Part shown: piece after piece, positions 47,891 through 58,085 of the stretch | Layout: each line of letters opens with the position of its first letter | Numbering within the stretch: position 1 is the stretch's first letter | Origin: Symsagittifera roscoffensis | Taxonomy: Eukaryota > Xenacoelomorpha > Acoela > Convolutidae | Reading direction: 5' to 3' | DNA: 64,000 bases | NCBI RefSeq assembly: GCF_963678635.1 | Contig: NC_087063.1 | Span: 24,126,701-24,190,700, forward strand | Program-made: the position numbers and the translations under genes | Notes under the pieces: generated by a model | Databases searched by the model: none | The model's input: the letters and a program-made list of their open reading frames with translations, nothing else | Told to the model about the DNA's origin: nothing

Positions 47891-48289
47891 ATAAACGAGT
47901 AACTAAAACTAGTGCCTATTTTTATTACAAGAGGACTACGCCGACAAAGTTTCGAATAAAAAAGTAGGAAAGGCAAAAGATCCAGTTGCCAAATACAAAG
48001 CTTGTTTAAATTTTACGGCTCCCTTTTCTTTTTGCCTCGGCGCACCCGGGCGCGTTCACAAGTATGGACATGCAGACTAATTAAGTCACGACACACATAT
48101 TTGTTAATCCCTTTATTCCACCATAAATTTGATGCTCATGCGAATTGGGGGTGGGGGAGAGCTAACTTGTGTTGCAAGCTTTGCTTCGGGGAATGCATTT
48201 TGAGAACAAGTTATGATTGTGTCTTTGACTTACAATTGTGTCTTACAATCAAGCTTTGACTCTATTGTGTCTGCTGCCAATGATGATAG

Positions 48290-48312
48290 CCCCCCCCCCC
48301 CCCCCGCCCCCC
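48290..48312. repeat. Poly-C tract
   Basis: Sixteen C, one G, six C. It lies about 40 bp past the donor site of the first protease exon (minus strand), within the intron. Confidence 0.95.
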
Positions 48313-48354
48313 ACATATGCTGACCTTGCCTGGGTCATTGTCCGGTTTTTTTAC

Positions 48355-48532
48355 CTCTAAAAAAAGCAGCCCATGGGTGGTCCTCAAAATTAGCATCCTG
48401 CCCGTTGTAGATTCTGTCACCGCCCGTTTTGAGGCGCCTCCTCGGTGTCAATGAGTTCTTTATTTCGCTTTTTAAGGCAACGAATAGAGTCAAAAGAATA
48501 CACAGAAAGTGAAGATTGAAATTACACTGCAT
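48355..48532 (-). CDS. S1 serine protease exon 1: signal peptide and activation site
   Basis: ATG at 48532 opens MQCNFNLHFLCILLTLFVAL, a clear secretory signal peptide, followed by a short basic pro-segment (TPRRRLKTGGD). Next comes the activation site R-IYNGQDANFEDHPWAAFF, the conserved start of a mature S1 protease (usually R-I/V-x-GG/NG-x-x-A ... PW). The exon ends at TTAGAG/GTAAAA (donor), leaving phase 1, the usual position for a first S1 intron. The frame has no defect. The product should be a secreted zymogen cut after Arg. Further exons on the same strand are proposed at 42.8, 41.2 and 38.2 kb. The exon with catalytic His was not found between 43 and 48 kb, so the gene is either incomplete or has a diverged exon. 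Confidence 0.85.
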
Positions 48533-48565
48533 CCAAAATTAAACGCACTTTCTAGACGACCTATG

Positions 48566-48572
48566 CTTTATA
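48566..48572 (-). promoter_or_regulatory. TATA-like box of the S1 protease gene
   Basis: TATAAAG on the minus strand, about 35-40 bp before the ATG at 48532. The same short spacing is seen for the unknown gene at 24.9 kb. No other promoter element is recognised. Confidence 0.4.
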
Positions 48573-48899
48573 AAAAAAATATGGCGCTTTTTGTCCAATC
48601 CTCCACATCCCCCCGCTCCCACCTTATATGCACATCCATTTTATGACGTAACGATTGGCTTTACAAGAATTGTCAGAAAGACGTTATGTTGACGTTATGT
48701 TTGGAAAAGTTTACCCAATTTTTTTAATGTCATTTTTTTTATTATATACTGAGAGGAAAAATATTAAGATTAAGACCATTTATCCAGGGGAAAGGACCAA
48801 CACAAGAGCTGTACAGCTCATCATGGCGAACCGCTGTTATGCCCCTGTTTTAAGATCTATATGCAGTTTTTTTGATTTTTTTTCTGGGTAATGTTGCTT

Positions 48900-48975
48900 C
48901 ACCCTCAAGCAACGAGCACGGATCATGGTGGGCCTCGAACATCCGACCTTTCGACTCAGAGGCGGAGACGTAGCA
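48900..48975 (-). repeat. tRNA-derived SINE relic
   Basis: The minus strand carries TGGTGAAGTTGCTACG (A-box-like), CCGCCTCTGAG and AAAGGTCGGATGTTCGAGG (B-box-like). These align in order with GCCT-GAGG and AAAGGTCGAATATTCGAA of the 32.1-kb copy. Stem pairing is poor, so it is not a functional tRNA. Confidence 0.5.
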
Positions 48976-50088
48976 ACTTCACCACCGCTCAAAATGGCAT
49001 AGAAAATGGCATGGCAAAAACTCAGAAAGTTAGTTTTTCTCAACATCGATTTAATGAATTTTGTAAAAGAAACAGAGAGTGTCCACAATAAAAGTTTGAA
49101 GAAAAGTAGTACCCAGAATACTTGTAAGCTAGGCCTGGCCTTATTCGAGCAGTGAATACGGCCTGAGGTAGCCAGACTCGTTATTTGCACATTCAAGTTA
49201 TGCCAACTCTCTTTTTCGTTTTTTTTTTCATGCCAAGCCAACTATCTGTGCGTCTCAGTGTAATCGGAAAATTCGAGCAAAAGATTTTCAAATAAGCTTT
49301 TGTTTTCGAGGGCATCCAGTTTTTACTGCCAAAAACCAATTTTAAAATTTAAAATAACCACTGTGTATTCTAAAACTCCAGTTTTCTTCATGTAATATAA
49401 TCGTTATGAAAATTGACAAGCATTGTAATTATTAAATTTTTCTCATGTTTGGTTTTCCTATAAAACCTGAAAAAAATTATTGGATTACCACGACAACTTG
49501 TAACAAATGACAACTCCTAACAAAAACTGCGGCGGTGAATTTATTGCGAGTCTTTTAATGCGAGTTGTCTAATATTTCAAGTTAGTCTTTTGCTGCGAGT
49601 TACTGTGTATTAAGCTGTTGCTAGTTGTCGTATAGATCACACGAAAAATCGGTTGTGTTGGAGGCATGGGGGACCCTAAATGAGCCTTAAACGCGACTGG
49701 ATATATGATAAATTATCGTTCTCAATTGGAAAGATGAATATCTAGATTTGGCGTTTCATTTTTTAAGAGAGGCTTCCCATGATTCTTACTGAGGTATCCA
49801 AAATTGAAATTTTGAAATTGACAGGAGAAACTCAAATGTCAAAAATTACAAACTAACTTTCGCAGAGAGCGAGCTATGAGTTTTTTCATGAAATTACCGT
49901 GTTTAATTCTGGGTGCTCTCAAACGTTAAAAAGTTGAACCAATTGAATTGAAACGTATTATTGTTTTCTCATAATAAATTTGCTTTCATTAAGATAAATA
50001 TGTTAATTCCAACAATGCTTGTTGTTCTCCTCCCCCCCTAAACTAAAAAAAATACTTCTTTTTATGGTGAAAATAGTCGATGCCTGTT

Positions 50089-50267
50089 TCAAAATTTCGG
50101 CATTTCAAAATGTTTACTGATTTCTAGTCTTTCATTGATATAGTCTTTCCAAAACGTGATCTTTTCCACTTCTGCATCTTCCAAATTTTCAGTTTTGAAA
50201 ATAATTTGCACGCAACAATCGCTGCTAGACAAAACAACAAAAAACAACAAAAACAAGCTCTTTCTCA
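50089..50267 (-). CDS. Possible terminal exon of a small secreted protein
   Basis: After an acceptor-like TTATCTACAG at 50268, the frame reads VRKSLFLLFFVVLSSSDCC, a hydrophobic segment like a signal-peptide core. About 40 mixed-charge residues follow (FKTENLEDAEVEKITFWKDY) to a TGA. No ATG precedes it in the exon, so the start codon would be in an upstream exon. No family is recognised. It could be chance, but the hydrophobic-then-polar layout and the clean border argue for a look. Confidence 0.3.
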
Positions 50268-50483
50268 CTGTAGATAAGGAAAATAAACTCAAACAAGTGC
50301 TTAGCTTAATTACATTTAAACTATGGATGTATTGACAAATTCAACTAATGGTGAAACACAAACTTAAGCCAGCCACAAAAGAGCTGTTAAAATTATGAAA
50401 GAGTCAGAGAGGGTAGTATAAAACAAAAGGATTAAAAAACCTTATGTTGATAATTTTTCGTTCAATCTTAAAACATCAGTTTT

Positions 50484-50905
50484 TTGTTTGAAATAAAAGA
50501 AAAAACTACGAAATTGTACAACCCTCCTTTCATACTTATTTTCAAAGCTCTCAAACTTGACAAACAGTTGTTTATGAACAACTATGCTACTTTCATGGTT
50601 CAAGCAACGACTGCGAAACAAGTTAAAAAGATGCAAATAAGCATCCCCGAAACTCGTTCAATTCACAAAATTGCCAACAAGTTTCACGCAAAAACAGTTA
50701 AAAGAGGCAGAACAACAAGGAGTGTTGCAGACAGTGCAAGATAACTGGCAGCGCAAAAAGCCAAGCGAGACGAAGGAAAAAAAGAAGAAGACTTTCATTC
50801 ATACGCACCGCCAGATAACAATTCAGATTCTGCAATGACAGGTAAGACGAAGACAAAAAAAACAGCAAGATTACACTAGCTGTAGGAAAACACTCAAAAA
50901 GTAAG
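50484..50905 (+). pseudogene. Decayed basic protein, upstream part of Polinton-like element
   Basis: Open from 50484 to 50744 (SIPETRSIHKIANKFHAK, KRGRTTRSVADSAR). After a TAA it continues in frame through a Lys/Glu-rich stretch (KAKRDEGKKEEDFHSYAPPD) to about 50870. The product is not recognised. Position before an integrase-like segment on the same strand suggests membership of the same element. Confidence 0.4.
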
Positions 50906-50959
50906 TTTACAAGAAAAGATCCAGCCTTAAAGAACAAAAAGACGCATCAAAAATTGCTC

Positions 50960-51500
50960 AAAGCAAAGTGGCACCTTTTTACATGATTCAAGCAATACAG
51001 CCAAAAAAGTTTCGGTAGACAAGGGCACTGAGTTTATGGGGTTCTTCAGAAGTTAACGTTAGAAAAAAAAGCCATGAAACCTGTACAACAGAAAGTGAAA
51101 AAGATCCAATTTTGCGGCGAATACATTCGATCACTAGAGGATGTAATTTATAAGACTTTGGAGTAAAGAATGATCAGCTCTTAAATCGATAAGCTTCAAG
51201 ACTTGAATAACACAATAAAATCTAGAGCAAAGCGCATCACCAAAATAACCCGAACTAAATTTACCAAAAAGGGTGTTTTTTGATTCTTGAAACTAGTTCG
51301 CCAACCAAATTCCTAAGCTGATGATTTTGTGGTTGTGTTAAATAAACAAAAGCTGACATGCCGTTTCAAAAAAGATGTGAATTATAATTCACAGACAAGG
51401 TTTTTGAAAAACTCGACAAGATCAACAAGGAACTCGCCGACGCCGATAACAAACCAATAGATACTAAGTTTAATGAGCCTGACTTAATTAGTGTAATGGA
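50960..51500 (+). pseudogene. Polinton-like integrase C-terminal half, decayed
   Basis: SVDKGTEFMGFF (about 51017-51052) matches the D-x-G-x-EF motif around the second catalytic Asp of retroviral-type integrases. A shifted frame gives EYIRSLEDVIYKTLE, in place of the ERFNR-type helix. KLQDLNNTIKSRAKRI then resembles the helix before the core end. A beta-rich tail follows (DDFVVVLNKQKL) and the phrase ELADADNKPIDTKFNEPDLI at about 51431-51490, as in the C-terminal chromo-like domain of Polinton integrases. Several stops and shifts are present. Family placement is from motif order and from the capsid-like segment downstream. Confidence 0.5.
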
Positions 51501-51539
51501 AAGGGAGGGATCAAGCTAAAATTTGAATGGAAATTTTAG

Positions 51540-52170
51540 AGGCGACAAAGATTCCTGTAGTTTAACACTTGTATCATCAGCCTTAATGAAAACTTTCATT
51601 GAAAACTCGCTACCAAGCTATAAAAAGCTCTAAGACAAATTTTTGTTCTACAAAAGCAAATGGAAAGCTGAATTTACAAAATATCGTTTCTCACTCATCT
51701 TAACAATGTAACGGATACCAAAACTCTGTACATAAAAAAAAACAAAGTTGAAGCAAGCAGCGTCAAAATTTAAAATATCTATACCGTATGATGCAACGAC
51801 AGATGAAATCACAAATGGTGAATGTGATGAAACCGAAAAAAAAAATTCAATGAAATCACTCAGAAAATTGATTTTGATAATTTCAGCTATAGAATTCATC
51901 CCATTACCAAATATATTTCAATCTGGATGCCTTATAGGGAAGGCTCCATCTTTGAGAATAAACAGATTCTCAGTATACTAGATTACCAAGTTATAAAAGT
52001 TTCAACAGTCTTTCATTTTGGTTATAATGAACCCAGTCATATCCGTAAGACTCTCACATCATAAAGTCTCATCATCTCTGCCTATTCTGTTGATATCTCT
52101 ACTGGAACCCAAAATAATATCTATATATTTGGATGTCATTCATTTTCAGGTTGTTGGTGACTAATCGACG
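51540..52170 (+). pseudogene. Polinton-like capsid-type protein, decayed
   Basis: Broken plus-strand blocks lie in order. The last block (about 51980-52160) reads HFGYNEPSHIRKTLTS, ISAYSVDISTG and, after a shift, YLDVIHFQVVGD. A Y-x-D-x-I-x-x-Q-x-VGD ending is characteristic of a minor-capsid/penton-type Polinton protein. Upstream blocks (51748-51981) are open for 77 codons but not diagnostic. Together with the integrase-like segment this supports a Polinton remnant; no DNA polymerase B, ATPase or protease was recognised. Confidence 0.45.
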
Positions 52171-52179
52171 AGTGAAAAA

Positions 52180-53740
52180 AGTACGCTTTCATCATTGAAA
52201 TAAATCATTGCGGATCTTAAAGTTTTTTGGATTAAAAAAACTCAGATTATTGCCTAATTCACATTTTTATAGTATGTATATTGCTTAAAACAAAAAATTG
52301 ATGCCTTGGAGTGTAGATTTAGTGATTTAAATTCTATGATTGAAAATTTTTTTGAGTTGGATTAATTTTCCCCCTAAACTTTTGAAGAACGAAGTAGATT
52401 GCTTGTCCCTAATAATCATTTTCAAGTGGACCACTATTGCTAGCTGAAAATCAGTTTTTTTTGTGGAGTAGAAACGGCCTGTTAGCCACCCCAAGAAGTA
52501 CTGTTTCTTAACTCTCTTGCGAAATAAAAACGGCAAGGAACCTTCAACAAAATTTTGTAAAAGTATTTTTAAAAACCACGCTTCAGGTTTTATGTACTGT
52601 CAGCAGTATCGTGGATATGAAAAGGAAAATAAAAGATTGTAAAACCACTCTAATGCTAGTTGCAGACTTCTACTCTGTTTTTGGCAATGTTTTAAAAGGA
52701 CGTTTTTTGATTTGTTTTGTAGTTCATGTGGCTACTTTGCGCCTGTCATAAAAATATCATCCATGAGTGTCACAAAAAGTTCGCTCAAACTTTGAATAGG
52801 TTGCTATGGGGAACAGCCAGCAACTGACACATAGATCAAAAAAGTTTTCTATCCTGAAAGATTGAAATCTCAATAGGAAAAAATGATGCAATTTTATGAG
52901 TTGGTATGAATTGTGGTGGTTTCTCCTTATAAAGTTTTTAGCTTTTTCTACCTGCCCCAATAGTTTTTCAACCAGATTGAGAATTTAAATTCAAACAAAT
53001 TCTGTTTTAATGCACCCTCCGGCGTTATACTCTCTGGCGTTATATTCTCTGGCTCGAATGCAAACCTTGGCTAGCTGAGTACTCATACGCTGTGCGTCAC
53101 ATTTTTTTGTACCATCTTAATACATGTAATTTCATCAGTTCAAACCAAAAGTGTGCCAAAATTATTCGTACCACTTCAAAAATGTTCAAAAACAACCAAA
53201 ACATCCTCTTGTAATTTCGATTAGCTTGTGATTGAGATGAATTGAAGAAAAAATAAGAACACATTTTTTAAATTTTATTTTCGCTTATTTTGTCAATTTT
53301 TCAATCACAAAAATTTTAAATCGGCCTTAAGAGGCAAATGAAACAATCAGTGCTTCGCTTTGATATACTAGCAAATTTATGTATTTTTTACGAGAGCCTT
53401 TCATTTCATCGCGCAGTTTTGATAGGCAATATAGCATAGAATTGAAAAACTTAGTTTAGAACAATTGATTTTGGTGCAGACGTTTTACACCTTAGCATAC
53501 TCAATTTTTTCCAGTCTAATAACAAAACCAATACAAAAAGTCAACATAAAAACTTGCGTTGTATTTTTATTTCCAATTTTTTCTATTTTTTGACAGTTGA
53601 GAAATTTTCTTGTTTTTTTTTAATATGAGAAAGCCTGAAATTTGAGTATAAAATGAACATAATCTGAAAAAAGTACATTAAAAATTAATGAATCGGTTTA
53701 CTTTAAAACAGACTGAAACTTTTATTTTTTTGTCTCGAAC
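52180..53740. other. No recognised gene
   Basis: Short open frames on both strands without motifs. Two short peptides, F-x-SLGG-x-LI-x-L near 52370 (minus) and near 54000 (plus), are alike and may mark an old inverted duplication, but I could not extend the match. Confidence 0.35.
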
Positions 53741-53799
53741 TAAATCAATTTTATATTGATTGAAAAAAAAAACTTTTTTTTTACATCTTTGCTACAATT

Positions 53800-54053
53800 T
53801 TTGTATAAAAAAGATTGCGATCCGTTTTTGTCCGTACGGGTGTCTAGCGCGGTCGATGACTTCTGTTTCTGTCTGCCGAGCCATTTTAGCTCAAACTGGT
53901 TCACGTATTGCCATTGCAACATTTGAGATTGAATACGGCATCTTTCCTTTTGATCTACAGAGGAATTTATCCGTTATAGATCAACACCTGTGGTGTCTGT
54001 TCAACAGTTTAGGCGGCAACTTAATTAAATTAATTAAAATTGTGCAAAAGTAA
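53800..54053 (+). other. Open frame of uncertain status
   Basis: About 85 codons open without a good start (RSMTSVSVCRAILAQTGSRI, ending FNSLGGNLIKLIKIVQK). The base composition is less AT-rich than its neighbours. No family recognised; possibly the end of a decayed gene. Confidence 0.25.
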
Positions 54054-54089
54054 ATTGTGTAAAAAATGGTGGTAGGACAATCTGCATAA

Positions 54090-55806
54090 TTCCAAATTAC
54101 CCTATACCATTCTACCCTATGCCATTATACCTTACATACCAATCTACCCTATACCAATCTACCCTATACTAATCTACTCTATACTAATCTGCCCTATATA
54201 CCATAATGAGGTCCCATAATGTAATTTTTCAAAGTCCTAATTTGAATCGGAAAGATAGCAGCACGTGTTAATTTATTTGAGTCTAAATTTTTCACTTTAC
54301 CAAATTGTTCTAAAGATTAAATTGCAATTAGAGCCTCAAAATCTGAAATTTGTCTCAATTAACCAGCTTTAATCCCCAATTTTCAAAATCAAGTACGAAA
54401 ATGAAACCAAAACTACGTCATTATATCAGTTTTCCTTGAAATAACATTTACCAAATGAGTCAAATTTTTTGGGGTCTATCCCAACAGAATCAGAGAACGC
54501 TTGTAATCGGTGGCCACGAGTTAACGAAATAACAGCAAACAAAGAATGGAAACCTTCACTGGAAGTGTTCAAGATGGTTCACTGGGGGTCCCATAAATGC
54601 AAAACGACAGCAATAACCCGAGAAAACGATCTTATTTCCTGTAGAAATGAGCACACGCACGAAGTTTTTCCTGGTCGTTCGGATGCAAGGCTTTTTGTGC
54701 AGAAAAAGACACAGGACACAAAAATTCAGCAAGTATCAGTCAATAGCATAATTTTAGCAAACGGCCTGCAGTCTGTGTCCGAAGAAAAAGTAGTTCAATT
54801 AGCTATTTCTTGACGTTCGGCGAGTATTCGGGCCCTCAATTGACAGAAAGTAAATGATGGACCCACATTGCCTCCAATTGTCGACTTTTTGAAGTGCCAA
54901 AGCAACCCATTTTGAAACCACCCATCCATTCAGACTTTTCTTGAACAAATCGAACTGGATGCTGCCAATCAAAAATTCAATGTAATGAAAGTGATGGAAA
55001 GAAACAGCAACCCCAGTCGCAAGAAGTAGAGGGAATTGAATGAGAAAGCGAAAAAGATTTGCAACAATTTTAACAAAGATTCTGTTTTAACATATTTGTA
55101 TTCTCTCGCGCAATAAAGTCATTCCTAACTCTGTTTATTTTATCAAACTTTGTGAGTTTTTCAAAAATTCAATTTAATTTTATAAAAAAATACACTTTTT
55201 GAGGTTCCCGTGGCCGTAGAGGGCTGATATTTTAAGAGGTAATAGAGGCCAATATCAAAAGAATTTTACCTTCTCCCTCACCCCGCCCCCCAGTACCACC
55301 TTGGCCTGGTACTGGGGAGTTTACCCCTCCTTGTGCGATCAACCAGTCAAACCCTCAGTAATTTTCGAGTTTTATTCAAGTTTTGACTACTTGGTGATTT
55401 GATTTTTCAAACTTTTGATTTTCAAACAAATCCAAAAGCTATATCGACTTGATGTGATATGATTTTTGTTTGTTTAAGAAATAGCCGCAACGCATTTCTA
55501 TAGCAACATTGGAATAAAGTTTCTGTTCATTCATGCTTTGAAATCGTTTCCATTTTGAACAAGCAAGTCTTACGTTGCTTTGATTTTTTGTTCACGTGCG
55601 TCAATTATTTTTGACCATAATAAATGGTTCTTTGATTTGTTCGGAAATATACTGTTTCGGATTCTTCAAGAGGATGGAGTAAATTTCAATTGCTTTACTT
55701 ATAGGGTAGAATGGTATTGGGTAGATTGGTATAGGGAGATTGGTATGTAGAATAGAATAGTATAGGGTATTAGCACCGGGTAGATTGGAATAGGGTAGAA
55801 TGTCAT
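54090..55806 (+). mobile_element. Mutator-like element, internally deleted, with inverted minisatellite arms
   Basis: The left arm (54090-54200) is built of TACCCTATACCAATC-type units about 15-16 bp long. The right arm (55695-55806) has the same units in inverted orientation (TATAGGGTAGAATGG, GGGTAGATTGGTATAGGG). Between them lies a single decayed gene with a FLYWCH-type finger and a MULE-type C-terminus. Exact ends and the target duplication were not resolved. Tandem repeats in long inverted ends are known for some MULEs and Foldback-type elements. Confidence 0.65.
54445..55116 (+). pseudogene. MULE/FLYWCH protein lacking the transposase core
   Basis: One continuous frame carries four internal stops (54811, 54841, 54913 and 55027) and ends in TAA at 55114-55116. 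The N-terminal part has a degraded FLYWCH-type zinc finger (HWGSHKCKTTA ... CRNEHTH), a DNA-binding domain found in Mutator-like transposases, followed by a helical stretch (SVNSIILANGLQSVSEE). The C-terminal part (HPSIQTFLEQIELDAANQKF, RELNEKAKKICNNFN, VLTYLYSLAQ) fits the end of such proteins. The several-hundred-residue catalytic core between them is absent, yet the frame is kept. An AATAAA overlaps the stop codon. The deletion seems older than the point stops. Confidence 0.7.
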
Positions 55807-55899
55807 GGAACCTAAAAATTAAAGCGAAAAAACGATTTTCTTAAAGTTAATTTTTCATTTTCTTTAGGTTTTGTACGTGACCAAACACAAGTAAAAAAA

Positions 55900-56118
55900 C
55901 GGCTCTTTTCCAGTTTCCCTCCTTTCAAAATACCGAGTTTTATGTTTGTTTTACGTGTTATTACGGCTAAATGCGTGATGTTACGCTGTAATGTATGAAG
56001 AAAAAATCTGTTCAGAATTGTCGATTCGTTCACCACGCCAAATTTCATTGCATTATGACAACGTTAAATAGAATTTTCAAATTTGAATTTGAAAGGGGGG
56101 AAACTGGAAAAGAAACCA
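55900..56118. mobile_element. hAT-like MITE (GGCTCTTTTCCAGTTTCC ends), right end degraded
   Basis: Same family as 59350-59570: GGCTCTTTTCCAGTTTCCCTCC at the left, AAAGGGGGGAAACTGGAAAAGA at the right, and the same interior (TATGTTTGTTTTACGTGTTATTACG). The last bases of the right end have mutated and the target duplication is unclear. Confidence 0.75.
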
Positions 56119-56196
56119 TGGCTCGCTCAAAACTAGAGTCACCAAAGGTTTGATTGACTTACATTTACAATGCATTTACAATGCAAAGTTATCATT

Positions 56197-56845
56197 TTGG
56201 CAGCTAAAGTCAACTAAATTTAGCTAATCAATCTATTATACTCGCCTCTGAGATTTTTATAAATCGATGCGGAGAAATTTAGTTTTGATAGATATTGATT
56301 TTTTTCAAACAAATGAAGATATTGGCAGTAATCGTAAGTCGTACTGCTACAAGTTCTGAACAGATTATTCCTTAGAACCATAGAAATTGCATTTAAGGTT
56401 TTTAGATTCAATATTTTTAAATCTAATTTTAGCGTTTCATCGATGAACCCAAAACTTGTTTTTTAATTGATTTTAACTTTCGTAGGTTTGATTGTATTTG
56501 ATTGTGAATTAGTAAATTGTTAAAACAGAAACAGGTTAAAAAACATTTAAAAAATCAATAACGAAACCAAAACAACATCCTGGAGGATAATAACTCGAGT
56601 CGCGTTTTGTTTTGGCAACAGAGAGTGAGCATCAAAAATAAAGATATTAACAACGATAGCTGTTTGCTGAGCAAGAACCATATAATGTTTCGACCACTTT
56701 AAAAAAAATTACAAAAAAAGTCTTGTTTTTCCAAATTTTTTTTAGTTTTTTCTCGGAGTAGTGAGATTAAGAAGATAAGAAAACGGGGGGTAGAACCTTA
56801 GTAATTTAAAAATTCTTTTAAGGAGTTGACTTCGAAAAATGAAAA
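56197..56845. repeat. Segmental duplication, copy 1 (copy 2 at 60974-61676)
   Basis: From TTTTGGCAGCTAAAGTCAAC to AAGGAGTTGACTTCGAAAAATGA the two copies agree closely, with few substitutions. Copy 1 lacks about 60 bp present in copy 2 (61338-61402) and has an extra TTTGCT near 56664. No reliable protein is encoded. Confidence 0.85.
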
Positions 56846-57653
56846 TGGAAGAAAGCATCGAACAATTAAATTTTGTCAAATATTTCCATATATGATTATT
56901 TTGAGAACTTGAGATTTTAAATGATCAGACATTGATCAAAGCATACATAAGCAGAAAGTAGGATTTTTTCAGCGTTTTTGAAGTTAATTGTCTAGAGAAA
57001 GTGGGAAAAATACAATTTTTGTGTATCCAAGATTTTTTGTTATAGCCATAGTGAAAATGCTAGTCATGCAGGTTCCATATATGGCAATTGTATGATTAGC
57101 ATTTTCTTGATGTTCTGGAAGAAAATACGATGACAACATTTAGGCAAAAATATGAAATTGTATGCCTAGTGCTTTTTCATAGATTTAGATTAGGGAATTG
57201 TATGATTAGTATTTTTGGTCTATGGATGTCAACACGTTTATTTTCACAGCTTTTAATTTCTATCAGCGTCTCATTGTTTTCACCTTTTTGATTACAAAAA
57301 CAAGACTGCTTGTATCGAGTTGAAACTTCAATTCGTATGTTTAACTTTTAAAGTCTATGAGGTATCTATTACTTCTAAAAGTGAAAATTGAATGATTTAG
57401 AAAATTTCTACCTACATGCTACAATAGGTCCAAAGTATTTCTTTCAGATCTAAAAGTTATTCCGCTTCTAGGAACACATACATAAGACAGAATAGAGTGC
57501 ACCATTAAAACTGGTATGATATCTGATCCAAATTGGTTTGCCGCTTACGATGAGATGAGCCTTGAATAAAAATTGGTGAATAGCACGCATTAATTGAAAT
57601 TATGTCCACCAAACTGCGAGCTGAAGCATGACTGTATGAAAAACTCTACCAGG

Positions 57654-58085
57654 CAGTAGCGGATTTAGGGGGGGGGGGGGGGGGGGCGGCGGATGCCCCT
57701 TTCTCAGGGATTCGACCACCTGCCGACCCAAAGGGTCCCCCCTTTGAACTATTTCGAGATATTTATTTTTGGCTGACGGACCCCTAAAATTTTCTAAAGG
57801 CGCCTTTGGCGCCAATAAATACTAATTTTGAGGGGGGAGTGCGCGCCGAAAAAAACGCAATTTTTTGGTGAAAAATTTTTTAAAAGTGCCTAAAACGCCT
57901 TTTATTTGGCCTTTTTTCAAAAGTTTGGCTGAGGCGCAGAAAGTTTGGTCAAATTATGGTCTTTATAGTGGTTTGGGAGAGCTCAGAAAATCAATTTGGT
58001 CGACCCAAAAAAAACGGTCGACAAAATTTGCGAAAAATTTTTCAAAAATCCGCCCCCCCTCGAGAAAATCCTAGATCTGCCACTG
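57654..58085. mobile_element. hAT non-autonomous element with 8-bp target duplication
   Basis: 432 bp. The left end CAGTAGCGGATTTAGG and right end (reverse complement CAGTGGCAGATCTAGG) are imperfect inverted repeats. The flanks CTACCAGG (57646-57653) and GTACCAGG (58086-58093) form an 8-bp duplication with one mismatch. CAGNGGCGGATC ends plus 8 bp are typical of the hAT superfamily. It contains a run of 19 G at 57668-57686 and no transposase. Related fragments lie at 38.4, 43.7 and 44.5 kb. Confidence 0.85.

Noticed and set aside
48900-48975. Functional tRNA gene.
   Set aside because: Box-like sequences are present, but acceptor, anticodon and T stems do not pair.
48837-49241. 134-codon minus-strand open frame.
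   Set aside because: It runs through the tRNA-derived relic and simple sequence, and shows no domain. The length is likely chance.
56220-56411. 63-codon minus-strand frame in the segmental duplication.
   Set aside because: Not kept in the copy at 61 kb and without motif; the duplication is better explained as non-coding.
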